Assembly (NCBI RefSeq): GCF_030272615.1
Contig: NC_081412.1
Location: 140,348,747-140,412,746, forward strand
Source: Cryptomeria japonica
Taxonomy: Eukaryota > Streptophyta > Pinopsida > Cupressales > Cupressaceae
Direction: 5' to 3'
DNA length: 64,000 nucleotides
Shown: one piece after another, positions 49,701 through 60,672 of the stretch
Position numbering within the stretch: position 1 is the stretch's first letter
How the letters are laid out: each line of letters starts with the position of its first letter
Position numbers and translations under genes: made by a program
Notes under the pieces: model-generated
Told to the model about the DNA's origin: nothing
Seen by the model: the letters and a program-made list of their open reading frames with translations, nothing else
Database searches by the model: none

Positions 49701-52272
49701 CTTTTCCTTCATCTTTCAATTTTAATTCTCCTTTCTTGCTCCGTATATCCTGATGATGGATCATGGAGTGTGATCCAAAATATTGATGGTTAAAAGTTAT
49801 CACACAGTTAAATCCAAAAATACAAATTTCTAAAATTATGGACTGTGGAAGGTTGACGTCTTTAACTGTCCAACCTTACCTTTTGCCTCTCGATATAGAG
49901 GATATTTCAGCACTGGAACAATTTCTTGATCCATGTGCATTGTTTTGATAGGTAAAAATTTAAAAAACAACTATGGCTGATCAGTAGCTGCAACCATTTA
50001 GAACATCCAAAATAATACTTCGTAGCTTTAATAACTTATCTTTAGCTGCTTTTGTTAAAAATAGTTTCTTTAAAAATTAGTTATGAAAGCCCACAACTAT
50101 AATTTCATTTTGTTCTAAAATGTCCTGCTATTCATTGTTGGAAAATTAAATTTATTTCTTACTTTGGATCTTAGTTCTGACTTGGGATTTTCTTCTAATA
50201 AATGATTGTCCACTGACGAAATGGTTAAAATAAATGACATTCCAGGTTCCATTTAAATACTATCAAAATACAAATGCACTGTTTCTGACCATAAAAGGTT
50301 GGAAATATACAAAAATGAGCATGATGAATAGTTAGTGTAGTTCACTCCAAATGTCGGTATAAAAACAATGCAGCGATATTCAAAAAATAATGTTAAAAAA
50401 TAAGCAGTTTAGAGTAGTTGTATTCATAGTTATTTTAATAGTTTCCCTTGTGTGCAACAATTTCTGTTTTCTGTTTATTAATTTTTGACATTATAATTTT
50501 AGTATCCATCTACATCTAATAGGCCTAGGCTTTAGCAATGGCATAATGGTTCAACTGTCTTGATGTTGAAAATGGATTGAACCATCTACAATGGTAATAT
50601 TATGGTCGTTTATCTTGAGCAAAGTTATATAGAGATTGTAAAATTGAACTGTGTTATCTCCATATTTGAGCTCGATGGACCTTTAGTGATAGATCTAGGA
50701 AAAGTTTCAATACACCACAGTGCAATAGCATACCTGAAATATATAACTTCTCAATGGCAAATGATATCTTTATGATCACATTTCCGTTGGGTAACTTCTC
50801 CAGTATTTGAAGCAACAAAAGGTAGCTTGACATTTACCTGATTTATGTTCTGCAAAATTGATTATCAGATATCATTAAAAGATAGATTTCAAGAAATAAA
50901 GTACCTAATAGTAATACAAGTCCAAGGAAATGTAGATGGTGATAGTTTAATTAGCATGTATATACATTTCTATCTCTATTTAAGATGGAACATTTACCTC
51001 TATATCTGATTGTAGTTTTTGTTGTCTGGAAGATAACTGGGCCAAGTGCTGAATGCTATGGAGTTTCTATCATTAAAAAATGCTAACCTAGTACCCACAT
51101 TTTTATCGAGTATTGGCAAATAAATTAAAATATAATAGCTGGATAAATCACGTTCCTTGAACATTTTAGTTCGTCCTTTATCAGACACGATTCATGTCCT
51201 TTTGCTTCTTGGATTATACTGCTTGTTGTACACATATTTTACTTGCATATATAGCATGTGTCTTGAAAGCATTTGTTGGCTTCTGAGACTTCTGATCTAT
51301 TTGGCTGTCCTATTGAATCTAAAATCTATTGGTGTTTTTGTTTCTGCAGGACGTTGTTGGAGTAGAATACCTGGTGTCCTTTGGAATAGGGTCCATGACA
51401 ATGACACTGGTGCTTCTTGGCACTTATACTATTGTTTTAGTCTTCCAGGGAAGGCCCCTACCTTCTTTGTATGTCCCTGGAGCGGTGGGCCCAGCTTTTC
51501 TTGCAGGTCTCCTTTGGAGCTTGGGAAACTTTTTCAGGTTTTCACTGCAAAACCCTCATTGCATAAGGAAAATGATTCTTCTTTCTTATGTGTGAAAAGC
51601 ACAAAGAAACCTTAGGATACCTTCTTTTGCTTTTTTGATCACCAGATGCTTATGTTAGTTAGAAATTTGCACCTGCCTTTTGTGCCCCTCCCCATTCTTT
51701 ATGACTTGGCTAATTTGTGTGGCTAGCCTACAAAATGCAAGATATAATATATATACATTATATCCCACTTTTCATTTGCTATTTATATGTTTGAGAAAAC
51801 ATAGACAATTCTACTAAAAGCAGAATTGTGTATTACAATGATAAATCTTCTTAAGATTTAGTGGTATTTTTACAGAATAGAATGTTTAGACAATCTCGTT
51901 TTTCATCTGCTATGTATATGTTTGAGAAAAATTGGAGAAGTTTACTAGAAGCGAAACACTTTACATGTAATTTTGGAAACTAGAGGGAAAGCAAACTAGT
52001 TTTCTACTTTTTTTGTAATAGATATCATTGTACTTTTTTCTTCTGTTTGATAACAGAGGTCTTTGTTGCCATGTAGCATATATGCAACTTTGGACTTGGG
52101 GGTAGCTCTTGGATGGCCATTAGTTCAGTGCCAACTCCTTGTAAGTGCCATGTGGGCTGTCTTTTTCTACAAAGAGGTGACAACTAAGACTGGAGCAGCC
52201 TTACTATTAGGATCATCTATACTAGTTGTCTCGGGCGCTATAATGCTCTCAATATTTGGGACAACCGGGTAA
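34703..52272 (+). CDS. TMEM144-like multi-spanning membrane protein (DMT/sugar-transporter-like), six exons
   Basis: Exons 34703-34766, 36671-36777, 36878-37004, 39653-40038, 51350-51537 and 52077-52272 join to 1068 nt, giving 355 residues and a TAA at 52270-52272. All introns are GT-AG and every junction keeps frame. The protein has about ten hydrophobic helices: ~2-22, 41-57, 65-87, 88-112, 118-141, then a hydrophilic loop (142-200, several Cys), 206-226, 233-258, 275-298, 303-320 and 328-350. Family marks are FGSYAVPIK near the N-terminus, the [11 protein letters not shown] helix, LLWSLGNFF and the C-terminal [18 protein letters not shown], the last close to the GLWGIFWYKE pattern of TMEM144/GlcU-type proteins. 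Length fits the animal TMEM144 family (about 345). It would act as a membrane carrier, probably for sugars or nucleotide-sugar-like solutes; the substrate is not known. No lesion is seen, so it is probably functional. A general EamA/DMT protein is the alternative. Confidence 0.75.
36671..36777 (+). CDS. TMEM144-like gene, exon 2
   Basis: Acceptor ttatgcag, donor gtaagt. It encodes [20 protein letters not shown] and the second helix; the YAVPIK join at the exon 1-2 border matches the family's xVPxK motif. Confidence 0.75.
36878..37004 (+). CDS. TMEM144-like gene, exon 3
   Basis: Acceptor gtttcag, donor gtgaga. It encodes [19 protein letters not shown] and [14 protein letters not shown], helices 3 and 4. 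It follows exon 2 after an intron of only 100 bp. Confidence 0.75.
37005..39652. other. Intron 3 (2.6 kb) with retroelement tail on the minus strand
   Basis: The minus strand at 38120-38790 holds short frames. One ends in [20 protein letters not shown], followed by [18 protein letters not shown], where the DNA reads GCTTGAGGACAAGCAATTTTGGGAAGG. That GAGGACAAGCAA(TTT)GGGAAGG string is typical of the stretch between the end of pol and the 3' LTR in plant Ty3/gypsy elements. I infer a gypsy-derived remnant. Nothing else is seen. Confidence 0.45.
39653..40038 (+). CDS. TMEM144-like gene, exon 4
   Basis: Acceptor ggttttacag, donor gtaatt after AAC AAG. It encodes the rest of helix 4, helix 5, the ~60-residue hydrophilic loop with four Cys and the helix-6 signature [13 protein letters not shown]. 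Confidence 0.8.
41116..42861. repeat. Array of 11 hairpin-forming motifs spaced ~165-183 bp
   Basis: Copies begin near 41116, 41292, 41459, 41635, 41802, 41978, 42145, 42313, 42479, 42648 and 42824. Each is a near-palindrome: outer arms TTTCGCTC / GAGCGAAA, a 2x2 mismatch, inner arms GACCCTT / AAGGGTC, and loop CCA. The ~130-bp spacers show only loose resemblance, while the hairpin is nearly constant. Copy 10 (GCCC ... GGGC) has a compensated change in the outer arm; several others use G-T wobble pairs. Confidence 0.9.
43391..43398 (+). promoter_or_regulatory. TATA box of the hairpin-array leader
   Basis: TATATAAG in the context gcgccctatataagagagg, about 540 bp before the unknown ORF. Transcription would start about 30 bp downstream, near 43420-43430. 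Confidence 0.55.
43935..47137 (+). pseudogene. Degenerate ~1067-codon gene of unknown family
   Basis: 43935-44225 ([20 protein letters not shown]) is one frame; a single frame change near 44223 leads into a second frame that runs to 47137, broken only by TAG 45740, TGA 46103 and TAG 46694. Each stop fits a mutated CAG or CGA codon. Residues up to about 500 look globular, with many aromatic and Arg residues ([56 protein letters not shown]). Then comes an acidic/Ser-rich low-complexity stretch (45600-46100), then a helical C-terminus with coiled coil. No protease, RT, integrase or transposase motif is visible. I do not recognise the family; position behind an LTR-like leader suggests a non-autonomous retroelement product. 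Confidence 0.6.
47138..47860 (+). other. Non-coding, promoter-like sequence (possible other LTR)
   Basis: Contains a palindromic ccctaattaggg near 47251, a TATATATG at 47331, a purine-rich leader (gagagagagcttagagagaag) and an AATAAA near 47477. These are LTR-like in order (U3, TATA, leader, polyA signal) but the sequence does not match 40623-43934, so it is not the partner LTR of that leader. Confidence 0.35.
47863..49520 (-). mobile_element. 5'-truncated LINE fragment with RNase H and downstream ORFs
   Basis: 49447-49103 on the minus strand encodes a plant LINE-type RNase [21 protein letters not shown] with the first Asp in FDGAS, then [20 protein letters not shown] with the Glu, and [12 protein letters not shown] (Asp at the third site reads as Gly or Glu-Gly, so decayed). 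The RT upstream is missing. Downstream, 48928-48686 and 48536-48138 are open but in different frames and have no recognisable domain; they may be remains of a third ORF. Borders are approximate and no target duplication was found. Confidence 0.6.
49521..51349. other. Remainder of intron 4, no supported gene
   Basis: AT-rich intron sequence with no conserved frame. It ends in the acceptor gtttctgcag. Confidence 0.5.
51350..51537 (+). CDS. TMEM144-like gene, exon 5
   Basis: Acceptor gtttctgcag, donor gttttc. It encodes [20 protein letters not shown], the hydrophilic step [15 protein letters not shown] and LLWSLGNFF, helices 7 and 8. It ends after two bases of a codon, completed as AGC (Ser) by exon 6. 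Confidence 0.75.
52077..52272 (+). CDS. TMEM144-like gene, exon 6 with stop
   Basis: The acceptor ccatgtag at 52076 restores the frame as [12 protein letters not shown]. It encodes helices 8 (end), 9 and 10 and ends at TAA 52270-52272 after FGTTG. An upstream acag at 52056 would introduce a stop, so it was not used. AATAAA overlaps the stop codon; other candidates lie near 52540 and 52603. Confidence 0.75.
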
Positions 52273-55200
52273 TAAAGTAAACTCACTGTGCTGGACGTTC
52301 TTTCCTATTTGTTGTTGATTAGACATGCTGGTTAATATTTTTTCTCTGAAGTGTGAAGCATTCATTTTATTTATATTTTAAGTGGCATCATATTAACATT
52401 TAACAGAAAAAGTAGCAAAGCATTGACAAATTTAGAAGATATTCTGTTAATGAAACGCCCTAGCCCAACAAGAATGATGCAATGCCAATAGAAAAAGCTA
52501 CAAGAAAATGATGTATAGAAAAAGCCCCTACAGCACAATAAAATGCAGAGCAACAGTTTTTCAATGATCAACATAATGATAAACAAACAAATTTTATTAA
52601 TCAATAAAATCAAAATATAAAATTATTTACCAAAATACAGGCACATCTTTTTCCCAGAAGATCATTATCATTCAGGAGCTTCTACATGCAAAATTTTAAG
52701 GGAACTATATTGATATTGTGTATCTTTTTTGGGTTCCATATCAAATAAAAATATTTTTGTCTTAAAACACATTCAAGCAGTTGTTTTTCATTTTTGATAG
52801 ATTAATTGCAGGTTCTGTTGGGCTCTGCACCCCTGAAAAGAGGATACAAAAAGGTAGCCGTCACTGCAAACTACTAACATTTAAATCTGAAGAAGCTAAA
52901 TATATATTCTTTCCATGTTCTTTTCCTTATGTGATCTCAAAATCATTTGGGAAGATGCTTTTTTATTAAGTGAGCTTTTCTGTTGGAGACTCTTGTCCAT
53001 CCTTTTTGTTACATCCCTTTTTCTCATGAACAATTTCATTTTGTTTTGTTGCATAATAGTGATGTGGAGTTTATACTTGAAACTATGTGAATGCATCAGA
53101 TGGATGAGATACATTGAAAGAACGAGTTTTTATTTGATTAGATATGCAATCTGATGTTTTGATATGTATGATTCTAGATATGATCAAAGTTATGACCTAA
53201 CTACCTCTGTGAAACTAAGTGGATGCAGGAACCCCCGTCACCCTCAACGAGGAGAGGGAGAGTATCATGGGGGAGAGGGGCGCAAACATGAGAAGAGGTC
53301 AAAGTTGCCATCAATGCCAACTTATGCACAACTAAGATAAGTTGACCTTGCTAGGTTTAGAGTTGTCGACCTAGCGTCATTTTGGTTAGTGTCGGTAATA
53401 TTGTTGTTGGTGGGTTTGAATCTTGTGTAGGCTATAGTATGTCTTGTTAAGGTCGTCACCACCTTGCCAATAACTTCTGATATAAATTTATGTTTCTGGA
53501 ATAAAATAATGACTTAAATTAAAACGAGATATTGGTTAAACACAAACACATAGACACAGACACAGACTCACTCACATGTGTTTTACGTAATGATAATAAA
53601 CACATGCATATACATATTAAGTTAATACCTTTGGAAATTTAATACGGCTAATATAGCTGGACCCATATCGGTCCATTATGAGTAATACTTATATCGAGCC
53701 ATAATGTGAATTGGCAAGTATGAGAATAATATGCGGTGGGGATTCTAATAATCGACACATGGATCTTTTCTTGAGTTAAAATGAAATGAAATTCAAATTG
53801 TTAGTGCTGCATTCGTCTGAGCCGTTTCTTGATCTCTTGAAATTAAATGATATTTGGAGTCCGGCCATATAAGGACGGAGCTCGCTCATTCTTGGGGGGA
53901 TTATAATTAATCACTGAGAAAAAGATAGCAGAAAACATTGGCGCATGTATTTGGAAGGCGTAAGCTGTGAGAGATAGCTACCACGGGTTGTGGAGAGGGA
54001 GCTCGATAGCTTTAAAGCTGCAGTCTAAGCAACTCAATGACTCCAATCCTCAAACTCAGGCATGCGAAGTCTCACTTCTTTTAGTTTTTACTAGTTTTGA
54101 ATGAGTGCGAGCTTGTATAGCTCTGTAAATAGTACGGCTAATTCATATTCCATCTTTCCTTATCAAGCATTTTCTCATGAAATAATATGAGTCTTATTGT
54201 GTCAAAAATCCGCCAGAATTAATAGAAGCCAGTAATGCATGATACGTATTTCAATGTCATCTTTCTGCCAATAATGAAAAGATAACAACTATAGCAAGCC
54301 TATCGAATCTATTTGCTCTGGTCAAAATGTAAGTTTACCTAAGCAAAACTATTCTTTACTCAATCAAACTGAATCTTGAACGCAAACACATAAACGGGTC
54401 TAAGGAACCCTGTAAATTATTTCACTAAGGAAAGACATTGTGAGTAGTTATTATATTCTTTAGAGGCTGCAATTGGATACGTATAAGGGAGTAGCCTAAA
54501 ACCTAATTTTTTTACTTAATTCAAGAACAAAAACCATTTCATGAACTTGGGTGGAGACATTGTTGTCTCAATAAGAAACACTTTGTGTTACTTAGAAGCT
54601 TCTCTCTCATGAAGACATAGCTGCAAGATAGGAATCTGATTGTATTAGTTGCAGAATTATAGTGGACAATTCCAATTCTTTATTATTAGATAAGAAGAAC
54701 AAGCTCATGAATGGTCACCTATTTGGAATAAGAAATGCATTTTATTGGCCTGCACCTATAGGCATGCAAGTAATTGCAGTAAGAGGAAGAGTATGCATTC
54801 AATTAGGGTGCAAAATTGGCATACAATTGTATGCATGCAGAATGTAGCAAGTGCACGTTAAGGGTATGCATGTAAGGTGCTATTATAGATTCTTAGATAA
54901 ATTTTTAAGTAAGAATTGAATTTCTTGTTCAATTATACTTGTTGGATCGTACAAGGAAATGTCAGTTGACTAGTGAGCTTAGCTGAGTGTAAATACTTTT
55001 GTAGATGCTTCAAAGCTGCAAGTTAAAACCTTCCAATCCATATGAACAAGATAGAAATGATTAAATCATGTTTCTAGAGTTCTCCATTGCTATTGCATGT
55101 GATTAAATCATGTTTCTAGAGTTCTCCATTGCTATTGCATGTGAACTAGAACGTCATAACCTCAATGCAGAGCAAGCATGCTCTTAAGCCATTGTCGACC

Positions 55201-58200
55201 TCCACCAGGTTAATTAGAACACAAGAATATATAAGTATCAAGTTGAGTAGGGTGGGTGGACAGATGATTGCACACATGTCGTGCATATTTAACAAGACTA
55301 AATCCTTTGGCCAAGGTGGTGCATTGTTCTGCATGCGCCCGTTAGTTCACCAGAACCAGATACCTGTAGAATAGAACCAGATACCTGTAGAAGTCTATAG
55401 TGTGCGACCGACTAGAGGTGTGTAAGTTTCTAAACACCAGGCTCAGATGGCAATTAGATCTAGTCTTGTGTCCGCACCCTCGCGAAGGGTAGGGCCACTT
55501 TTGGAAGGAAGGTGAGCGGGGGCAACCGCCAGGTCTATGGTCGGAGGTAAAGCATCCCAATGATACTCTCCCTCAAGCAGAATATGCCAATACTTGATTG
55601 GACATCAACTCGTATAAAATACGAGACATTGTAGCTTCTAAACTGTTCTTCATTTTCTCATCATGTTCTGTATGTTTACATGATGTAGTGGATTATAATA
55701 TTTAGAATCGCTTGCTTTCAAGCTTTCCTTTTAGTTAGTATTTAATACTTACATGTCAAATTGTGAAAAGATGAAATTATTATACAAAATTTTGTTTATG
55801 CAATTTTAGATAGCATTCTTTAATAAAAGATGCATATTGTTCTATAAATTTTCTTGTCAGATTAAAAGGTGTTGTTACACTTTTTTAATTTTTTGGTAGT
55901 TACATCCTCTAGAGCTAAATCCCCAAACTTCTCAACAGAGGGAAATTCCTCCTCCAAAGGCTCTAAATGAAAAGCCTCAGATCCAAGCTTTTTCTAAGGT
56001 AAAAGTTCTTTAGTATAAATTATGAACCATTGTTTTTGCTTCTTTTGAACTAGCATTTTGTTTCATCCAAAGGCATCGTAATATTTGCTTCCTAATCATT
56101 CTCTAGGTTGGAAGGCACTGCCTTTTTCCTTCAAATCGGGCTTACAAGGAGAAGGCTTTTGACTAGACTGAATAGATTGCATTTCTAGTCAACCAACAAA
56201 CTTGTTATCCCGAACAGTAAGAGGAATGGAAGTACATCCCATAGCCGAAATCCCCTCTAAAACTTAATCCTTGAATAGAGAAGCTTCATCTACTTGGCTA
56301 TCTTCCATCGGGTTGTACTAGAGGCATACCTTTTTTCACCTAGGTATGCATTTGATGAATACCCAAGGCTAACAGGTTTTTACGTTTAAACGCCAACTTT
56401 GTAGAATAGAGTTGTTTCTAGATCTTATTGCCAACTTTCATCCAAATTTCAGCTAGAAGATTGTTGATATTCAAATTTGCACGTTCGTGCACCTCTACAT
56501 GGGAAATCTTGTAAATGTGGGGTGTGATGTACAAGATAACCTCTAGATTAAAAAGACGACTCTCCTTATGATATTCAATGAGTTCTTGATTTGACTTTAA
56601 GAGGAAAAGGGAAGAGTTTGTGTCACAACCTTATTTTATTATTTATTTATTTAATCATTTTATTAATTATTATTTATGAATATATATTAATGGCTATGTT
56701 ATTTATGAACATCGAATTGTAATTAAAATATAACTCTTGACTAATTTTTATCAAGATATTATTAATGACTAAATTATTGTTTATAAATTATTATTTTATT
56801 ACCAATATTAGAATTTTAATATTTTATTAAAAGACATCTCATGATATTAATATTTACATATTTTATTTTAAAAATTATCTAATATTTTATTTATAAATTA
56901 AATGTTCTTTATATTAAAAATCTAAAAACAAAATTATCATTTTATTTAAATATAAAATGAATAATAATTAAAAAAAGAATCTTTATTTATAAGAAAATAA
57001 GAAAGTAGATAAACAAGGATAACATGCATATGTATGTATATGTATTTATCACATGTAAGGCAACGGAAGTTGGAGAGTTTTTCGATAGAGAAAAATACTG
57101 AGAAGATGAAATTGAACTATTTTTAGAGGGGAGATAATTGCATACACATGAAGGATAAGATTTTATAAGAGGATTATTATGGGGATGCACAATAAGAGAA
57201 TGGGAATAGATCGGGTTATGGCATTCTGAGCAATTAAACAAGGCGGCAAATGCAAATATGTGGGGAAAATAAATTGTGGCACACTATATTTTGAGGATGA
57301 AATCGTTGCATGCATTAGAGAGGCTATTAGATTTCCGTAAGGATAGGAATTACCATGTTATGCATTTGTAATGGGATTAAATAGTTTTGTTGTAGCAATA
57401 GGATGAAACATTACAAAGTGGAACCATATCATCAACAATTCACAAACCCCATCTATGCCTTAGCATTTGCATGCATCTTTAGTTGGAAGGCATTTCTCAA
57501 CCAAGAAATATACAATAAAGTCTTCCTTTGTGTATTAAAACCATGGAATGTTTAGGTTTAGGTAAAGAGATTAAAATAAATGCAGGGGTGGATTATGATA
57601 GTTCATACATTGGAAACCATAACTTGCTTCCATTAGAATATTCGTAAACGTGTTGAAATGTTTACCGATAGTACCCTACTTTAAGGGTAGATTTTCTTCT
57701 TATTTACACAATAACTTTTGAGTTATGAATGCCATCGTAAATGAGTTTAGATAAATTATTATGATGAATATCACTATCCAAGCTTGTTAATGATATAGCT
57801 CTTAATGTGGACAAGGGTTAATGATAGGAAATAAATATTGCCTCAAGTCTAAACCTTGGGGGTTGGTTTCTAGAATAGGAATGCTATAGACTTTCATTAT
57901 TGTTCCATATTACATAGGTTATTCGTTGAAAACTTAGATCTTGATTATATTTTATATTTGAGGCAATGGTAATAATTTTAGAAGGTTATTTGATTACAGA
58001 GAACAATAATTTATGATATATGATATCAATATTTGAATATTCTATGTTATCAACTGATAAGAATATAGCAATGATATAATGTTGACTTGTTATTAATGAA
58101 AAATCATGAGAGTTTTATCTTATTAAATTGTAGAGAGGATAAAAGAAACTAGAATAGGATTGATATAGTGATTTAGATATAGAAATAGAGTCAAGTTTGG

Positions 58201-58765
58201 GTTGAAGATTCTTTATTTTGAAGTTATTATAATCTATACTACCTCCTTAAGGAATTATAGAAGACTTATCATCTTAGACATATGGTAGCGGCTCGTCTTT
58301 ATGAATATCATAAAATAAGGTCATGACCTAGAGGATTATCTTTTGTTAAATAATCTTGTAATTTATTTGAAGGGTTTAATGACTTCAAGAGTAGAGACCA
58401 TTAATGGATCATTATATACAAATCTACTTAAGTATTGATAAGATGTGAGTTATCATCACCTTATAAGAGACTCTTAAATGTTGTCACATGTATATCATTA
58501 TAAATTAACTATATATGAAGGTGTATTCAATTTTGATAGGTGATACGTGTTTAGGCATAGGCCAATGCATTGGTATGCCCATATGTTCTCCTATATGCTC
58601 TTATTACCCAAGAAGATTTAATATGCTTATGTATGCGTGGAGGCATTCTTCTGTTTTCTTTATGTATGAGGTTGAAATTGTGTTATGTTAATGAAATACT
58701 TGTGAATGGAAAGAAACTCAATTAGATGAATTAATGTCTGATTTAGAAAGGGTGATGCTTCTATT
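52273..58765. other. Downstream intergenic, no supported gene
   Basis: 3' UTR of the TMEM144-like gene at the left end, then AT-rich sequence with no conserved frame. A TATA-like ccatataagg at 53864-53873 is followed by a GC-richer stretch (53880-54110) that looks transcribed, but only a 10-codon frame follows. 56620-56990 is extremely A/T-rich. Confidence 0.5.
55059..55142. repeat. Perfect 42-bp tandem duplication
   Basis: Two identical copies, 55059-55100 and 55101-55142, of gattaaatcatgtttctaga... A second short direct repeat of agaaccagatacctgtagaa (21-bp step) lies at 55352-55393. Confidence 0.9.
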
Positions 58766-58845
58766 TATTTATGTATGTTTTTGATTAATGAAAAAGCAGG
58801 TTTTGAAGGGACCCCGAAACCCTTTACAAGCTTAAAACAACAAAG

Positions 58846-60672
58846 CTACGAGAAACAGAGAGAAACAGGACAAAAGGAAAAAAACCAGCAGAAAACCGAG
58901 AAAAGCCAACAAAAGCCCCTGAAAGCTAGCAGGCCGTCCAGGAATAAGATTTTATCCAGGGCTTTAGCCAGGGTGCTGCTTATTTCTTGCAGCTCTTTGA
59001 TGTTGTCTTTGAGGTTGGGAGGGTCCTTGGCCACAACAGCCACAACTTTCTTGATACTGGCCCTGGTTCTCTTAGTTGTTCCGCTTGCCGGGGTAGCATC
59101 GCCAGCACTTCCAGTCTGGTTGGTCTCCTCCTCCAGGTCAAGGTCTACAACCGGTTTAGGAGAATGGTCAAAGACCTTAGCAATGTCTTCCAGGTTTTTG
59201 GTGACAACGGAGAGGATGCTTGGGATAATTCCCATCAGATTTTTCATCGCTTCTTTTCCCTCTTCCAACGATTTTACCTTGTTCTCCATTTCCTGCTTCC
59301 AGTTAGCATGCTCTCTGTTTTCATCCTCCTTCTTTTTGTTCAAGTTTATCCCATGCTTCTCCAGGTTTTTCAGAGTTTCGTAAGTCTGTCTATTGAAATT
59401 CATTCTGGCCTCCAAGAGCTTCTTGAGATTATCCAGGATAAGCCCCTCGCCAGCACTATCCTTATCCTTGCTATCCCCTTCCTCAGCTAGGTTCTTCTCG
59501 GAGCATTTGTTTGTTTCCTTCTCAGAATTAACTTCGGTTTCCTCATTATCCTTGGGTGCCGTCTCCTCCATTAGATTGCTATTGTCCTCACCAGGGTGAT
59601 CACTTGGAATAGGGCTTTCTTGACCAAGCTCGAAATCTCCGCTTTCTTCCTCGTTGCCCAGTTCCTCTTCCTTCCAGCTGTCTTCTCCGTTAGAGTCATC
59701 TGTCTCCATACCATTGCTTTCCTTGACAATGTCCTCAGTTTCCAGCCCGGGGGAGCTTTTCCTTTTCTTGCTGGATGACGCCTTCTCTTTGCTAGTGTCT
59801 CCCTCTTCCATCCTCCTTTTACCAGGGGAGGCGGAAATCCGCTTATTTTCCTGCAGAGCGAGGGTTTTGCAATGCTCATAGATGAGCAGTAGGGGCCCAC
59901 AATGGAGAATCGGGCTAGAAGGGTTCGTCATGTGCTTGTTCAGGGACCTAGAGAGGGATCGAAAAAGGTAGTAGGGCAAAGACACTTTTTTGTCGTGTCT
60001 GAAATGGTTCAAGAGCATGAAGTGGTAAGTGTGGGCCCTGGAGTAGTGGCCTTCAACCGTAATATACTCCATGATTGCGTTTAGGACCTAGCCCCATAAC
60101 TTCTTGATGTTTGTAGCATCATAGTAGCCCCTAGTAGCCTTGTCGATTTTAGCCTGCTCTTTCTCTTTGTGCGGGAACAGGGAAACAACATTGTTGGAGA
60201 CCTTGAGGTCTCGAAAGAAGTTGAGCTCGGAGTGGGGCATACCAGTTACAGTAGAAATAAGCCCAACATCCAATTTGAATTTAACTCCGTAAAGTTTAAA
60301 AGAACCATTAGACCAGTTTTCAGAAATCTTGGAAACAACGAGGTTGACCCTACCTTTGTCGTAGTCCTGAAGCTTTTCCATGAAGTTGGTGAGATGGCCC
60401 TTCTCCAACTTTGCCCAGACTTTAGGCATAGCTTTCCAGGTCGATGTGTTGTCAGGTTCTTCGCGTCTAAGATCTCCTCCCATTTTCGGATGCAGGATGT
60501 AGACTATGTTTCTCTGCAAATTTAGAATTTCTTTCCCTTTGCAACTCAAATTGTCGCCCTTAATAACCCACAAAGCATCCGACAAGTTTTTGGAAATAGT
60601 GGGAGATCTGCCGCGGTACAAGGTAATGATGGCCTTTTCAGCAAGGCACGAGTGGTGCTTTTTACTTGTCAT
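58846..60672 (-). pseudogene. LINE ORF3, about 608 codons, unknown function
   Basis: ATG at 60670-60672 overlaps the last 11 nt of the RNase H frame (ATGACAAGTAA), in the -1 frame; such overlaps are used for stop-restart translation in other retroelements. One TAG at 60088-60090, in a spot suited to Gln, divides an otherwise open frame to 58846. Residues 1-~290 look globular (SCLAEKAIITLYRGRSPTIS, LYGVKFKLDVGLISTVTGMP, FMLLNHFRHDKKVSLPYYLF). Residues ~300-430 are acidic, Ser/Lys/Glu-rich. Residues ~430-560 form a helical, coiled-coil stretch (ARMNFNRQTYETLKNLEKHG), then a basic patch and a hydrophobic tail. No zinc knuckle, RRM or enzyme motif is visible. It could be a captured host or retroelement gene. 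Confidence 0.65.

Noticed and set aside
53880..54100. MicroRNA precursor
   Set aside because: No match to a conserved plant miRNA that I know and no clear long foldback by eye.
55470..55500. ccctcgcgaaggg small hairpin
   Set aside because: A short isolated palindrome without context; not enough for a terminator or RNA call.
58775..59881. Plus-strand open frames of up to 202 codons
   Set aside because: They lie opposite LINE ORF3, have odd hydrophobic Ser/Phe-rich composition and no domain; they are shadows of a Glu/Lys-rich frame.
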